From assembly GCA_905235805.1 (NCBI GenBank), contig CAJOMV010000007.1:1-50254 (forward strand): a stretch of 50,254 bases of DNA. The letters run 5' to 3'. The notes beneath the pieces were generated by a model. The model ran no database searches. It was not told the DNA's origin and was given only the letters and a program-made list of their open reading frames with translations. This document shows, in pieces, positions 26,489 to 35,445 of the stretch; positions within the stretch are counted from its first letter, which is position 1, and each line of letters opens with the position of its first letter. A program made the position numbers and the translations under genes. The DNA is from an uncultured Ruminiclostridium sp. GTDB taxonomy: Bacteria > Bacillota > Clostridia > Oscillospirales > Ruminococcaceae.

Positions 26489-28288
26489 ATGACTGAAAAG
26501 AAGCGTTCCGGAGCGGCGGCGCTGATAATTGCGGCGCTGATCTCATTCGCGGCAGCGTTTGGTATGCTCACCGCGCCGGCGTACGCGGCTGATGTCAGCT
26601 ACTACGCCACATGGGACGAGTACAAGGAAGCAAAGGGCATAAGCGCTCCGTCCTGGAACGATGTGGCAGCGGCGGAGGACGAGCTGCTCGAGGCTGCATA
26701 CAGGCTCTACATGAACGGCGATGCCGACGAGTCCTTCAAGGCTGCGCGTCAGGCATACTACGGCTACTACGAGACCACAGGCTTTGAGCGCAACGTAATG
26801 GGCTACATATCCGGTTCCGCGGTCTCAAAGGCGGAGCTCCAGTTCAGAGCCGTGAGAAATGTACCGAAAAAAGGCGGCACTCTCGACGAATACTGGGCAG
26901 AGATAACCGAGATGAGCGCGATAATCCACGATCAGGCTAACAAGCTCGACGGCATAAGCGACGAGGGCGTGAGCGGGGTATCGCTGGAGCGCGCGCAGGG
27001 ACTTGCCGCGGCAGACAGCGGCACAGCCTCCGCGGGGACCGCGCAGACAGCCGCTTCGACGACGGGCGGCACCGATACCGCGGTCAGCATGGAGAGCAGC
27101 GGAGGAAACTGGGGCATCACCTTTGCGGCGTGCTTCGGCATCATTCTCCGTGAGGGCTTCGAGGCTATCCTCGTAGTCGGCGCGATAATCGCGTATCTCG
27201 TCAAGTCCGGCAACAAGGACAAACTGAAGGTGGTTTACGCGGGCTGTGTGCTCGCGATAATCGCAAGCTTTATATGCGCATGGCTGCTCAACGTTCTGAT
27301 GTTCGCGAATACCGAAAATCAGGAGATAATCGAGGGCATAACGGCACTTATCGCGGTGGTGGTCCTCTTCTATGTGAGCAACTGGATGGTCTCCAAGGCG
27401 GAGAGCGACGCGTGGAACAAGTATATCGACAGTCAGGTGAAGGTGTCCGCCGAAACGGGCAGCGTATTCACCCTCGGCTTTACGGCATTCCTCGCGGTGT
27501 TCAGAGAGGGCGCGGAGGTGATACTCTTCTATCAGCCCCTCGCAAATGACCCGAGCACCACAAGCGCGATGTGGGCAGGCTTCGGTATAGGCTGCGTAGT
27601 GCTTGTGTTCGTATTCCTCGCGATACGTTTCTTCAGCGTGAAGCTGCCGATACGTCCGTTCTTCCTCGGAACGAGCATACTGATGTTCATTATGTCCATA
27701 TCCTTCCTCGGAGCGGGCATCAAGGAGCTCATAGAGGGCGACGTGATATCCTACACCTCTCCCGACTGGCTGGCGGCGATGATCCCGACAAACGATGTTC
27801 TCGACGTGCTCGGCATCTACGCATGCTATGAGACGCTGATACCGCAGCTTATCCTCATACTGATAACCTTCCTCATCTTCGTGATGATGGGCTGGAAGAG
27901 AAACAACCGCAGAGAAGCGGGTATCATCGCTATCGTGTTCGGCGGACTGGGAATGCACAAGTTCTATATCGGAAGGTACGGGCAGGGCATTCTCTACGCG
28001 GTATTCTGCTGGTCGTTCATTCCGGCGCTGCTGGGTGTTGCGGAGGGTGTGCATTACCTTTCCGAGACAGATGAGGAATTTGCGGAGGAGCTCCTGCCAA
28101 AGTCACAGAGAGGGAAGAAGCGGGATCTCAGACAGATAAAGCCCGCTCCCGAGCCGGTACCGGCAGAGGGCAGCGTTACGGCGGAGGCTGAACGCCTTGA
28201 ATCGTCCCTCGCGGAAGGCAAGCCTGCGGGAAGCAAGCCGCAGAACAGCGGCAAACCAAAGCAGAAGCAGGGTCAGAAGAAAAAGTAA
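26489..28288 (+). CDS. Ftr1-type iron permease with N-terminal exodomain and C-terminal TM2 domain
   Basis: 599-residue oxidase-dependent-type iron permease. A signal peptide (about 1-31) leads into an extracytoplasmic helical domain (to about 205) as in bacterial FetM-like proteins. The seven-span core keeps both iron-transport motifs: REGFE near 221 and REGAE near 340. After the core comes a TM2-like domain (GGLGMHKFYIGRYGQG, near 490), then a Lys/Pro-rich cytoplasmic tail. Orthologous in context to Campylobacter Cj1658 and E. coli FetM (family knowledge). First gene of the iron locus; the AAGGAG site is rather far (13 bases) from the ATG. Confidence 0.92.
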   Translation: MTEKKRSGAAALIIAALISFAAAFGMLTAPAYAADVSYYATWDEYKEAKGISAPSWNDVAAAEDELLEAAYRLYMNGDADESFKAARQAYYGYYETTGFERNVMGYISGSAVSKAELQFRAVRNVPKKGGTLDEYWAEITEMSAIIHDQANKLDGISDEGVSGVSLERAQGLAAADSGTASAGTAQTAASTTGGTDTAVSMESSGGNWGITFAACFGIILREGFEAILVVGAIIAYLVKSGNKDKLKVVYAGCVLAIIASFICAWLLNVLMFANTENQEIIEGITALIAVVVLFYVSNWMVSKAESDAWNKYIDSQVKVSAETGSVFTLGFTAFLAVFREGAEVILFYQPLANDPSTTSAMWAGFGIGCVVLVFVFLAIRFFSVKLPIRPFFLGTSILMFIMSISFLGAGIKELIEGDVISYTSPDWLAAMIPTNDVLDVLGIYACYETLIPQLILILITFLIFVMMGWKRNNRREAGIIAIVFGGLGMHKFYIGRYGQGILYAVFCWSFIPALLGVAEGVHYLSETDEEFAEELLPKSQRGKKRDLRQIKPAPEPVPAEGSVTAEAERLESSLAEGKPAGSKPQNSGKPKQKQGQKKK

Positions 28289-28358
28289 ACGTGTTTTCAA
28301 TTTAGCAGCAAAACTGCATTGAAATAAAAAAGTGAACAGAAAACGGAGGAATCATTAG

Positions 28359-29015
28359 ATGAAAGCAACAAAGAAAACAGTTCTTGTCGCTGCTGTCCTC
28401 GGCGCTGCAATGGCGCTCGCAGGCTGCGGCAACAGCAACAGCGCAGACAGCACCACGACCACAGCGGCAAAGGCTGAAGCGGCAGAAGCGGTCGTAAAGA
28501 CCGACGCTCAGGCTGCAGCTCCCGGTGTGGGCGAGGCAGGCTTCCAGGAGTACCCGATCGACAGCATCCAGGACGTTGAGGTCGAGTTCATGAACGTGTC
28601 CGCTGTATACTTCCAGCCCGTCCCCATGACAGACGGCAACAGCGTTGAGGACTACAATATCCACCTCGAGGCTGATATCTCCGCTCTTGAGAACAACTTC
28701 GGCTACGGCGTGGGCGACTGGATCCCCTACCTCACAGTAGACTACTCCATCGTAGGCTCCGACGGCTCCACAGCCGCTGACGGCACCTTCATGGTAATGA
28801 GCGCGGACGACGGCCCGCATTACGGCGCTAACGTAAAGCTCCCCAATGCGGATACCTATCAGCTCACTATAACTATCCACAGCCCTGCCGACAACAACTA
28901 CCTGCTCCATACCGACGAGGAGACAGGCCCCGGTGCCAAGTCCTTTGACGAAGCATTCCACGGCGGTGTGCTCACAGTCTCCGGCGCATGGGACTATGTT
29001 CCGCAGGAGTGGTAA
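28359..29015 (+). CDS. P19/Tp34-type iron-binding lipoprotein
   Basis: 218-residue high-affinity iron-transport partner. The lipobox ALAGC places the lipidated Cys near residue 24. The Ig-like P19 domain follows (IDSIQDVEVEFMNVSAVYF). Candidate metal ligands of the family are present: the NIHLEADI histidine, the FMVMS methionine, DGPHYG and the later TIHSP. P19 homologues (Campylobacter p19, E. coli FetP) bind Fe and Cu and work with the Ftr1 permease. CGGAGGAA precedes the ATG. Confidence 0.92.
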   Translation: MKATKKTVLVAAVLGAAMALAGCGNSNSADSTTTTAAKAEAAEAVVKTDAQAAAPGVGEAGFQEYPIDSIQDVEVEFMNVSAVYFQPVPMTDGNSVEDYNIHLEADISALENNFGYGVGDWIPYLTVDYSIVGSDGSTAADGTFMVMSADDGPHYGANVKLPNADTYQLTITIHSPADNNYLLHTDEETGPGAKSFDEAFHGGVLTVSGAWDYVPQEW

Positions 29016-29076
29016 TTCTCTTGCGGAGATAATACGCGACGCGTTGTATCGGGTCTCTTTCGGGGAGACTCTGTGC

Positions 29077-29095
29077 AGCGCTTTCGCGCTTTTTT
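29077..29095 (+). terminator. Short terminator or attenuator between P19 and the DUF2318 gene
   Basis: AGCGC-TTTC-GCGCT followed by six T. A second hairpin (GTCTC...GAGAC, 29053-29069) sits just before. Likely reduces, rather than blocks, transcription into the downstream genes. Confidence 0.6.
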
Positions 29096-29179
29096 GAGAA
29101 AAAGTGCTTTTGTATAAATTCCTTTCTGTTTTCATTGTAATTTTTGTCTGAATGGACCAAAACAAAGGAGGGTATCGGA

Positions 29180-30427
29180 TTGCTTAAATATCTGATCTCT
29201 ACGATAGAGATGCTTCTGACGGCATCGGTAAACGTCGCGCTCGTGTTTGCGTACATAAAGCTCGCCTACACGAATAAGAGCAGGATATGGGTGTACGCTT
29301 CGCTGATAACGGGCTTCGTGAGCGCGGGGATAATGGCGTATCTGAAGAACTCCACGAAGATAGTTGACACCGCGATGTGCAATTTCGTCATATTCGTCAT
29401 TTCCCTTGCCATGCTGGTGGTATTCTTCGTATTCGCGGCGCTGCGGAGGAAGCTCCCGCGGGTGGGAGCGGCGGTATCGCTGACAGCGCTCTCCGTCATC
29501 ACGACGGCAATGCTGCTCTACGCGCTGCCGAATTTCCTCGCGTATCCGTACACGATATGGCTGAACGAGAGCATGATGTTCTCGACGAATATGCTGTTCA
29601 AGCTCATAGGCGCGGTGTTCGGAGCGCTTCTCATGCTGCTGACGGGCATAGCCGTCAACCGCGGGGCTGTAAGGCTGTCAAAGATGCAGGCTTTCGTGAT
29701 AATGACGCTGGCGCTTTCCGTGAACGCGGTGAGACAGATCACCGTCATCATCAACGTAATGCTGACCAAGCGCTTTGTGAAATCAAATTCGGTGCTTTTC
29801 AACATAGTCAAGTTCTCCACGAACTACGCCGACCTGTTCATTTACGCTGCTATGGTCATAGCGCTCATTATCCCCGTGATACTGTTCATACGCGGCTTCA
29901 GGGTCAACGAGCCCTATGACAACCCCGCGCAGAAGCGGAAGATAAAGAAGAAGTGGAAGGTCATACGCCGCTGGTCGGGCGCCGTTGTGTCCTGCCTTGT
30001 CGTATCGACGGTATTCATCACAGCAGTAAAGGCGTATGTCAACAAGGGAGTGGAGCTGTCGCCGGTCGAGCACGCTCCGATACATGACGACGCGATCTAT
30101 GTGTCCTTTGAAATGGTGGAGGACGGTCATCTGCACCGCTTCGCCTACAATACCGACAAGGGCAAGGAGATACGCTTCATAGTCATCAAAAAGCCCAATT
30201 CCTCGCAGTACGGCATCGGTCTCGACGCCTGCGACATCTGCGGTGAGACGGGCTACTACGAAAAGGACGGACAGGTGGTCTGCAAGCTCTGCGACGTGGT
30301 GATGAACATAAACACCATAGGCTTCAAGGGCGGCTGCAACCCCATAGTCATCGACTACAGGATAGAGAACGGACAGATAATCGTTCCGATCTCTGCTCTT
30401 CTCGAGCATGAGAGTGAATTCAAGTAA
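29180..30427 (+). CDS. DUF2318 polytopic membrane protein
   Basis: 415-residue membrane protein with about eight spans in the first 290 residues and a C-terminal extracytoplasmic domain of the DUF2318 type, marked by CDICGETGYY, CKLCDVVMNIN and a further Cys in KGGCNP (near 348-380). In Campylobacter the equivalent gene (Cj1660) sits between p19 and the permeases. The cysteines suggest metal or redox chemistry, inferred. Start TTG at 29180 is supported by AAGGAGGG eight bases upstream; the frame is open further up but unsupported. Confidence 0.88.
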   Translation: MLKYLISTIEMLLTASVNVALVFAYIKLAYTNKSRIWVYASLITGFVSAGIMAYLKNSTKIVDTAMCNFVIFVISLAMLVVFFVFAALRRKLPRVGAAVSLTALSVITTAMLLYALPNFLAYPYTIWLNESMMFSTNMLFKLIGAVFGALLMLLTGIAVNRGAVRLSKMQAFVIMTLALSVNAVRQITVIINVMLTKRFVKSNSVLFNIVKFSTNYADLFIYAAMVIALIIPVILFIRGFRVNEPYDNPAQKRKIKKKWKVIRRWSGAVVSCLVVSTVFITAVKAYVNKGVELSPVEHAPIHDDAIYVSFEMVEDGHLHRFAYNTDKGKEIRFIVIKKPNSSQYGIGLDACDICGETGYYEKDGQVVCKLCDVVMNINTIGFKGGCNPIVIDYRIENGQIIVPISALLEHESEFK

Positions 30428-30443
30428 GGCGGAGGAAAGCGAA

Positions 30444-31733
30444 GTGTTTTTCAGAATGATATCCGGGACGCTGTTCAGACAGTGGAAGAAAATGCTGATG
30501 ATAGCGTTCACGATAGCTCTCGGAGCGTCTCTTGCCACAGCCATGCTGAGCGTTATGCTCGATGTGGGTGACAAGGTGAACCAGGAGCTCAAGACCTACG
30601 GCGCCAACATAACCGTGGTGCCGAAGGAGAGCTCGGTGCTGAACTCGCTGTACGAGGTGGAGGACGGAGGCTCCTCAGGCGCGTATCTGCGCGAGGACGA
30701 GCTCGGAAAGATAAAGACCATTTTCTGGGCGTTCAATATAATCGACTACGCCCCCTTCGTGAACGCGAAGGCGACGCTTGACGACGGCAGTGAGATCATC
30801 GCGGTGGGAACGTGGTTCAACCACCACATGGAGCTCCCCACCGGCGAGCAGCTCGACGCGGGCGTTGCGAGCATGAGGAACTGGTGGAGCATAACGAGCG
30901 GCAAATGGCTCGATGAGCAGTCCGCTGACAGCCGAACCGTGGCAATGGCGGGTTCGGCGCTTGCGCAGAGGCTCGGCATACAGCCGGGTGACACGGTGCA
31001 TCTCACAGGCACGGAGTCGGATATCACCGTTACGGTGGTGGGTATCTTCGATGCCGGCGGAGACGAGGACGGCCGACTGTTCATGCCTCTCGACACCGCG
31101 CAGGCTCTCGACGGGCTTGACGGGAAGATAGACAGCATTGAGGTGAGCGCGCTCACCACTCCCGAGAACGAGCTCGCCGTACAGGCGGCGAAGGACCCGA
31201 AGTCCCTCACCATAGCGCAGTACGAAACATGGTACTGCACCGCCTACGCAAGCTCGATATGCTATCAGATACAGGAGGTCATCACCGACTCGGTGGCGTC
31301 CCCCGTGCGGCAGGTCGCCGAATCCGAGGGCGCTATCCTCGAAAAGACCGAGCTGCTGATGACGCTGATAACCATACTCAGTCTTGTGGGCTCCGCGCTC
31401 GGAATCTGCAATCTCGTCACCGCGAGCGTTATGGAGCGCAGTGCGGAGATGGGTCTGATGAAGGCTATCGGAGCGCAGAATTCCTCCGTGTCGGGACTTG
31501 TGCTCACCGAGATAGTCATTACGGCGATAATCGGCGGCACGGTGGGATTTTTCGCGGGCTGGGGCTTTGCGCAGATAATCGGTCACACGGTATTCGGCTC
31601 TTCTATCGAGATGCGACCGGTAGTAATACCGATAGTGGCGGTGCTGGTGCTGGTAGTCACGCTCGCGGGCTGCATTCCCGCGATAAGAATGCTTCTGCGG
31701 CTGCACCCCGCGGAAGTGCTCCACGGAAAATAA
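30444..31733 (+). CDS. FtsX/MacB-like ABC permease 1 of the iron locus
   Basis: 429-residue permease with the MacB/FtsX layout: one N-terminal span (about 15-37), a roughly 240-residue extracytoplasmic MacB-PCD domain (QELKTYGANITVVPKESS), then three spans in the last 130 residues, with EMGLMKAIGAQN as coupling helix. GTG at 30444 is preferred: GGAGG lies nine bases upstream and the N-terminus (MFFRMISGTLFRQW) then matches that of the second permease. The ATG at 30408 would overlap the previous gene. Homologous in context to Cj1661. Confidence 0.88.
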   Translation: MFFRMISGTLFRQWKKMLMIAFTIALGASLATAMLSVMLDVGDKVNQELKTYGANITVVPKESSVLNSLYEVEDGGSSGAYLREDELGKIKTIFWAFNIIDYAPFVNAKATLDDGSEIIAVGTWFNHHMELPTGEQLDAGVASMRNWWSITSGKWLDEQSADSRTVAMAGSALAQRLGIQPGDTVHLTGTESDITVTVVGIFDAGGDEDGRLFMPLDTAQALDGLDGKIDSIEVSALTTPENELAVQAAKDPKSLTIAQYETWYCTAYASSICYQIQEVITDSVASPVRQVAESEGAILEKTELLMTLITILSLVGSALGICNLVTASVMERSAEMGLMKAIGAQNSSVSGLVLTEIVITAIIGGTVGFFAGWGFAQIIGHTVFGSSIEMRPVVIPIVAVLVLVVTLAGCIPAIRMLLRLHPAEVLHGK

Positions 31734-31752
31734 TACAAAGAGGAGAAACGGT

Positions 31753-32910
31753 ATGAAAAGAAGACAGATGTATTTTCGTATGATAACCGCCTCTTTGATA
31801 AGGCGGCGTTCGAGAATGCTCGTTGCGCTGCTGTCCATTGCGATAGGCGCGGCTATACTGTCGGGACTGGTCACGATATACTATGATGTCCCGAGACAAA
31901 TGGGCGCGCAGTTCAGGAACTACGGCGCGAACATGATAATCACCTCCGAAGGCGGCAGTCTTACCGACGGGGACATAGAGCAGAGCAGGTCATACATAGA
32001 CAGTGCCGACATCGTCGGTGTGACTCCCTACCGCTACGAGTCGGTAAGGATACGCGAGCTTCCCGTCATGGCGGCGGGTACCGATATGTCGCAGGCGCTT
32101 CTCACAAGCCCCTACTGGTCGGTGGAGGGTGCTATGCCGGCAGCGGAGGGAGGACAGCTTCTGCTGGGCGCGAGCCTGTCGGAGCAGTTCCGTCTCGGAG
32201 TGGGCGATGAGGTGACGGTAAGCTTCACGCCCGAAGCAAACGGCACCGCGTCGGACGAGCCGGTGCTTGACAGCACTCTCGACCTCACGGTCGCGGGAGT
32301 TCTCAAGACCGGAGGACCCGAGGAGGATTATGTGTACATAGCGATGAGCGACCTCGAGACGCTCACGGGAATATCCGGGAAAGCCGATCTCGCGGAGATG
32401 AGTGTTTCGGCGAGCGGCGACAAGCTGAAAGCCTACGCCGACGTGATAAGCGCAAATGTTCCCGCGGTAAGCGCAAGTCTCGTGAAGCGTGTCACGGAGT
32501 CCGAGACCACAGTCCTCACGAAGCTGCAGGCGCTTGTGCTCCTCGTGACGGTGGTAGTGCTCGCGCTGACCATGATATGCGTTGCCACGACGATGACCGC
32601 GGTAGTCGCGGAGCGCCGCAGGGAAATAGGGCTCCGCAAAGCCATAGGAGCTTCTAACGGCGGCATAATCAAGGAATTCATGGGCGAGGGCATGATGCTC
32701 GGAGCGATAGGCGGGCTTGCGGGCTCGCTGCTCGGGTTCGTGTTCGCACAGCAGGTGAGCGTGAATGTGTTCGGCAGCTCGATATCGTTCATGCCCGTGC
32801 TCGTGCCTATAACCATACTCGTCTCGGTGGCAGTTACCGGAGTGTCCTGCCTGCTGCCCATAAGAAGCGCCACACAGGTCGACCCCGCACTGGTGCTCAA
32901 GGGAGAGTAG
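31753..32910 (+). CDS. FtsX/MacB-like ABC permease 2 of the iron locus
   Basis: 385-residue paralogue of the previous gene, sharing the N-terminal YFRMITASLIRRR pattern and the extracytoplasmic QFRNYGANMIITSEGG block; REIGLRKAIGAS is the coupling helix. Four spans. AGAGGAG precedes the ATG. With permease 1 and the ATPase it would form a heteromeric MacB-type mechanotransmission complex rather than a classical importer (inference from family). Confidence 0.9.
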   Translation: MKRRQMYFRMITASLIRRRSRMLVALLSIAIGAAILSGLVTIYYDVPRQMGAQFRNYGANMIITSEGGSLTDGDIEQSRSYIDSADIVGVTPYRYESVRIRELPVMAAGTDMSQALLTSPYWSVEGAMPAAEGGQLLLGASLSEQFRLGVGDEVTVSFTPEANGTASDEPVLDSTLDLTVAGVLKTGGPEEDYVYIAMSDLETLTGISGKADLAEMSVSASGDKLKAYADVISANVPAVSASLVKRVTESETTVLTKLQALVLLVTVVVLALTMICVATTMTAVVAERRREIGLRKAIGASNGGIIKEFMGEGMMLGAIGGLAGSLLGFVFAQQVSVNVFGSSISFMPVLVPITILVSVAVTGVSCLLPIRSATQVDPALVLKGE

Positions 32911-32912
32911 GG

Positions 32913-33139
32913 CGCCTGCGGACGCGGGTTGGTCGCTTGTTTTTCGCTTAGATGCGCGCGTCCATGCGCGCTTTTGGCGAAAAACTCAAAGCATCCTGCT
33001 TTGGCGCTCGAGACTGAAGGAAAACTTTTTTGCAAGGCAGGAAGCCTTGAGGAAGTTCCCAAAACGCCGCAAGGAGGCGGCGACTAAAGGAACTTCCGAA
33101 AAAACAAGTTTTCCCCCAGACCCCCTTCAAAAACTTTTA
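32913..33139 (+). repeat. Intergenic repeat inserted between permease 2 and its ATPase
   Basis: Contains the core shared with the 14658-14740 element (32935-33016, opposite orientation), the CTCGAGACTG/GGAAAACTTTTTTG box shared with 19651-19680, and the AGACCCCCTTCAAAAACTTTT tail (near 33116). An internal hairpin pairs GGAAGTTCC (near 33050) with GGAACTTCC (near 33090). The gene order around it is unbroken. Confidence 0.75.
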
Positions 33140-33194
33140 TATGCTTCGCGGTTATAGAACGTTATTTATTGCTTAAAGACGGAGAATAATAATT

Positions 33195-33890
33195 ATGAGC
33201 TTACTTGAACTGAAAAATATATACAAGATATACGGAGACCTCCACGCCCTCGATGACGTGAACCTGAAAGTCGAAAAGGGCGAGTGGCTGTCGATAATGG
33301 GACCGTCAGGCTCCGGAAAAAGTACGATGATGAACATAATCGGCTGCATGGATAAGCCCACAAGAGGCGAGGTGCTGCTGGACGGCACGGATATCTCAAA
33401 GGAGAGCGCGAAAAACCTCACAACTATCCGCCGTGATAAGATAGGATTGATATTCCAGCAGTTCCACCTTGTGAACTACCTGACCGCGGTGGAAAATGTG
33501 ATGCTCGCGCAGTACTACCACAGCGTTCCCGATGAGAAGGAGGCTGTCGAGGCGCTGGACAGGGTGGGTCTTGCCGACAGAGCAAAGCACCTGCCAAGTC
33601 AGCTTTCCGGCGGCGAGCAGCAGAGAGTCTGCGTCGCGAGAGCGCTGATAAATTACCCCGAGATAATCCTCGCGGACGAACCTACCGGAAACCTCGACGA
33701 CGCGAATGAGAAGATAGTCGTTGACCTGTTCCATAAGCTCCATAACGAGGGAACTACGCTGATCGTGGTCACCCATGACCCCGAGGTCGCGGAGGTGGCG
33801 CAGAGAACAGTATACCTGCGCAACGGCAAGCTCGTGAAGGAGACCGTGAACGAGAATTTCACGGGTGAGATAAAATTTGACAAGGACTGA
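33195..33890 (+). CDS. ABC ATPase of the iron locus
   Basis: 231-residue MacB/LolD-type ATPase. Walker A GPSGSGKST near 36-44, Q-loop FQQFHLVNYLTAVENV, signature LSGGEQQRV near 139, Walker B IILADEPTGNLD near 160 and switch His in VTHDPE. Powers the two permeases upstream despite the 284-base gap. The 3' end of the gene contains the promoter for the next unit. Confidence 0.94.
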   Translation: MSLLELKNIYKIYGDLHALDDVNLKVEKGEWLSIMGPSGSGKSTMMNIIGCMDKPTRGEVLLDGTDISKESAKNLTTIRRDKIGLIFQQFHLVNYLTAVENVMLAQYYHSVPDEKEAVEALDRVGLADRAKHLPSQLSGGEQQRVCVARALINYPEIILADEPTGNLDDANEKIVVDLFHKLHNEGTTLIVVTHDPEVAEVAQRTVYLRNGKLVKETVNENFTGEIKFDKD

Positions 33891-33906
33891 TGCAGTGTGG
33901 TATAAT
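33877..33906 (+). promoter_or_regulatory. Internal promoter for the flavin/electron-transfer genes
   Basis: TTGACA (33877-33882), 18-base spacer, TATAAT (33901-33906); start codon 38 bases on. No GTTAG dyad is visible near it, so it may be regulated differently from the Ftr1 promoter. Confidence 0.75.
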
Positions 33907-33943
33907 AGCAGTATCACACCACATCTGTCGGAAGGGACACGAT

Positions 33944-34393
33944 ATGAAAAAGAGGATTACGGCAGCAGCGGCATTGCTGCTCGCCATAGCCGTCATATCC
34001 GGCTGCGGAGGCTCGGTGTCGTACATTGACGGCACCTATGAAGCAAGAAGCGCCGAGTATGTGAACGAGGACGGCTCCGAGGAAGGCAACGGCTACGGCG
34101 TCGTGAAGATAACCATAAGCGGGGGAGCGATCTCCGACTGCGAGTTCACCACCTACGAGCTCGACGGCACGCAGAAGGGCGAGGACTACGGCAAGAAGCA
34201 GGGAAGTATCGCAAACAAGGACTTCTACAATAAAGCGCAGAAGGCTGTCGCGGCGTGCGCAAAGTACGCTGACGACCTTGTTGCGTCGGGAGACCTGAAT
34301 TCCGTGGACGCGGTAAGCGGTGCCACCATTAACTATCAGCAGTTCACCGAGGCGGTCTCGGAGGCTCTGGGCAAGGCGGAAGCTAAGAGTTGA
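33944..34393 (+). CDS. FMN-binding lipoprotein with covalent-flavinylation motif
   Basis: 149-residue lipoprotein: signal peptide with lipobox VISGC (Cys near 22), then an FMN-binding domain as in RnfG/NqrC. The motif DAVSGATINY near 124-133 has the Thr to which ApbE attaches FMN in this family. It would hold a covalent flavin outside the membrane, a carrier for extracytoplasmic electron transfer. The ATG at 33944 has GGAAGGGA upstream. No apbE is in the window. The stop overlaps the next ATG. Confidence 0.9.
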   Translation: MKKRITAAAALLLAIAVISGCGGSVSYIDGTYEARSAEYVNEDGSEEGNGYGVVKITISGGAISDCEFTTYELDGTQKGEDYGKKQGSIANKDFYNKAQKAVAACAKYADDLVASGDLNSVDAVSGATINYQQFTEAVSEALGKAEAKS

Positions 34394-34899
34394 TGCGATA
34401 TGTACGTCATATCGCGGTTTGTGCGGCAGGTGTGATATTGCTGCTCGTTGTGCCGTTCCTGTTTACGGACGGCTTTGCGCGGCTGATAAACGGGACTGAC
34501 GCCGTATCCGGCGCGTCGGAGATACTCGACGCGCCCTCGGGGAACTATACGGTGCTTATAAACCGCGAACGCCATAAAAGCGGGAGCGATATGGAAGCGT
34601 GGAGAGAATTCTTCTCCGGCGGGGATTTCACGATAATCTTCGACGATATAAGCTGTGTCACGCTCGAGGGAGACGAGAGCGCCCATGAAATGGCGATGAG
34701 CTTTATGTCGCGGCTCCCGGAAAATCAGATGAAGCTGCACAGCGGGAGCGCTTTGCAGGTGCTGTCAAAGGCGGAGTACGGGCGGTATGATATGCTGCTG
34801 CTGTCGGACGAGGCGGCGGAAAGCTACGGCATCTCGGCTATCGCGGACAGCAGCTTCACGGAAGTCATTCACACTGTCGACAAAGGAGAAGCGCAATGA
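34393..34899 (+). CDS. Single-span membrane protein of unknown family in the redox operon
   Basis: 168 residues, family not recognised. One N-terminal span (about 6-25) and an extracytoplasmic domain. Directly after the span it reads GTDAVSGASEI, almost the flavinylation motif of the preceding gene with Ser in place of the acceptor Thr. The rest is mixed alpha/beta with no cysteine pairs. TGATG overlap with the FMN lipoprotein and ATGA overlap with the cytochrome-like gene imply co-translation and a shared complex. Confidence 0.8.
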   Translation: MRYVRHIAVCAAGVILLLVVPFLFTDGFARLINGTDAVSGASEILDAPSGNYTVLINRERHKSGSDMEAWREFFSGGDFTIIFDDISCVTLEGDESAHEMAMSFMSRLPENQMKLHSGSALQVLSKAEYGRYDMLLLSDEAAESYGISAIADSSFTEVIHTVDKGEAQ

Positions 34900-35444
34900 G
34901 GAAATTCAATGCTGTGCTGAGTATGACTATATTTGCGCTTTTCCTGTTTCACGTCATAGTGGGAAGCTTTACGCTCTTCGGCTTTACCGAGGGCGGTTCG
35001 GCGGTCATGCAGATCGTGACATGGGTGATGCTCCTCGCTGTATGCGTTCACGCGGTGATAGGGATAAAGCTGACCATAGACACGCTTACAGCGATAAGAA
35101 AGTCGGGTGCGAATTACTTCAAAGAGAACAAGCTGTTCTGGGTAAGACGGATAAGCGGATTTGCCGTGATGCTGTTCATTATCTCGCACATCATCATTTT
35201 CATGGGACATAACGGCGCTGACGGCTACAGGCTGAACCTGTTCGACGTTCCGCAGCTGATACTGTCGGTGCTGCTGGTGCTGACGCTCGTACTGCACATC
35301 GTGACGAACATACGTCCGCTGATGACGGCTCTCGGCGCAAGGAGCGGCATGGCACTTATCGGGGATATCGCGTTTGTGCTGTCGGTGGTGCTGTTTGCCG
35401 CGGGGATAGCGTTTGTGGTGTATTTTGTGAGCTGGAGCGTGTGA
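34896..35444 (+). CDS. Cytochrome-b-like membrane subunit
   Basis: 182 residues with five hydrophobic spans, matching the layout of the cytochrome b anchor of succinate dehydrogenase/fumarate reductase. Histidines inside spans (FLFHVIVG, VCVHAVIG, IISHIIIF, LVLHIVTN) are candidate axial heme ligands. It sits immediately before the flavoprotein and FeS genes, as in a three-subunit complex, and would take or pass electrons across the membrane. Heme binding is inferred. Confidence 0.8.
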   Translation: MRKFNAVLSMTIFALFLFHVIVGSFTLFGFTEGGSAVMQIVTWVMLLAVCVHAVIGIKLTIDTLTAIRKSGANYFKENKLFWVRRISGFAVMLFIISHIIIFMGHNGADGYRLNLFDVPQLILSVLLVLTLVLHIVTNIRPLMTALGARSGMALIGDIAFVLSVVLFAAGIAFVVYFVSWSV

Positions 35445-35445
35445 T

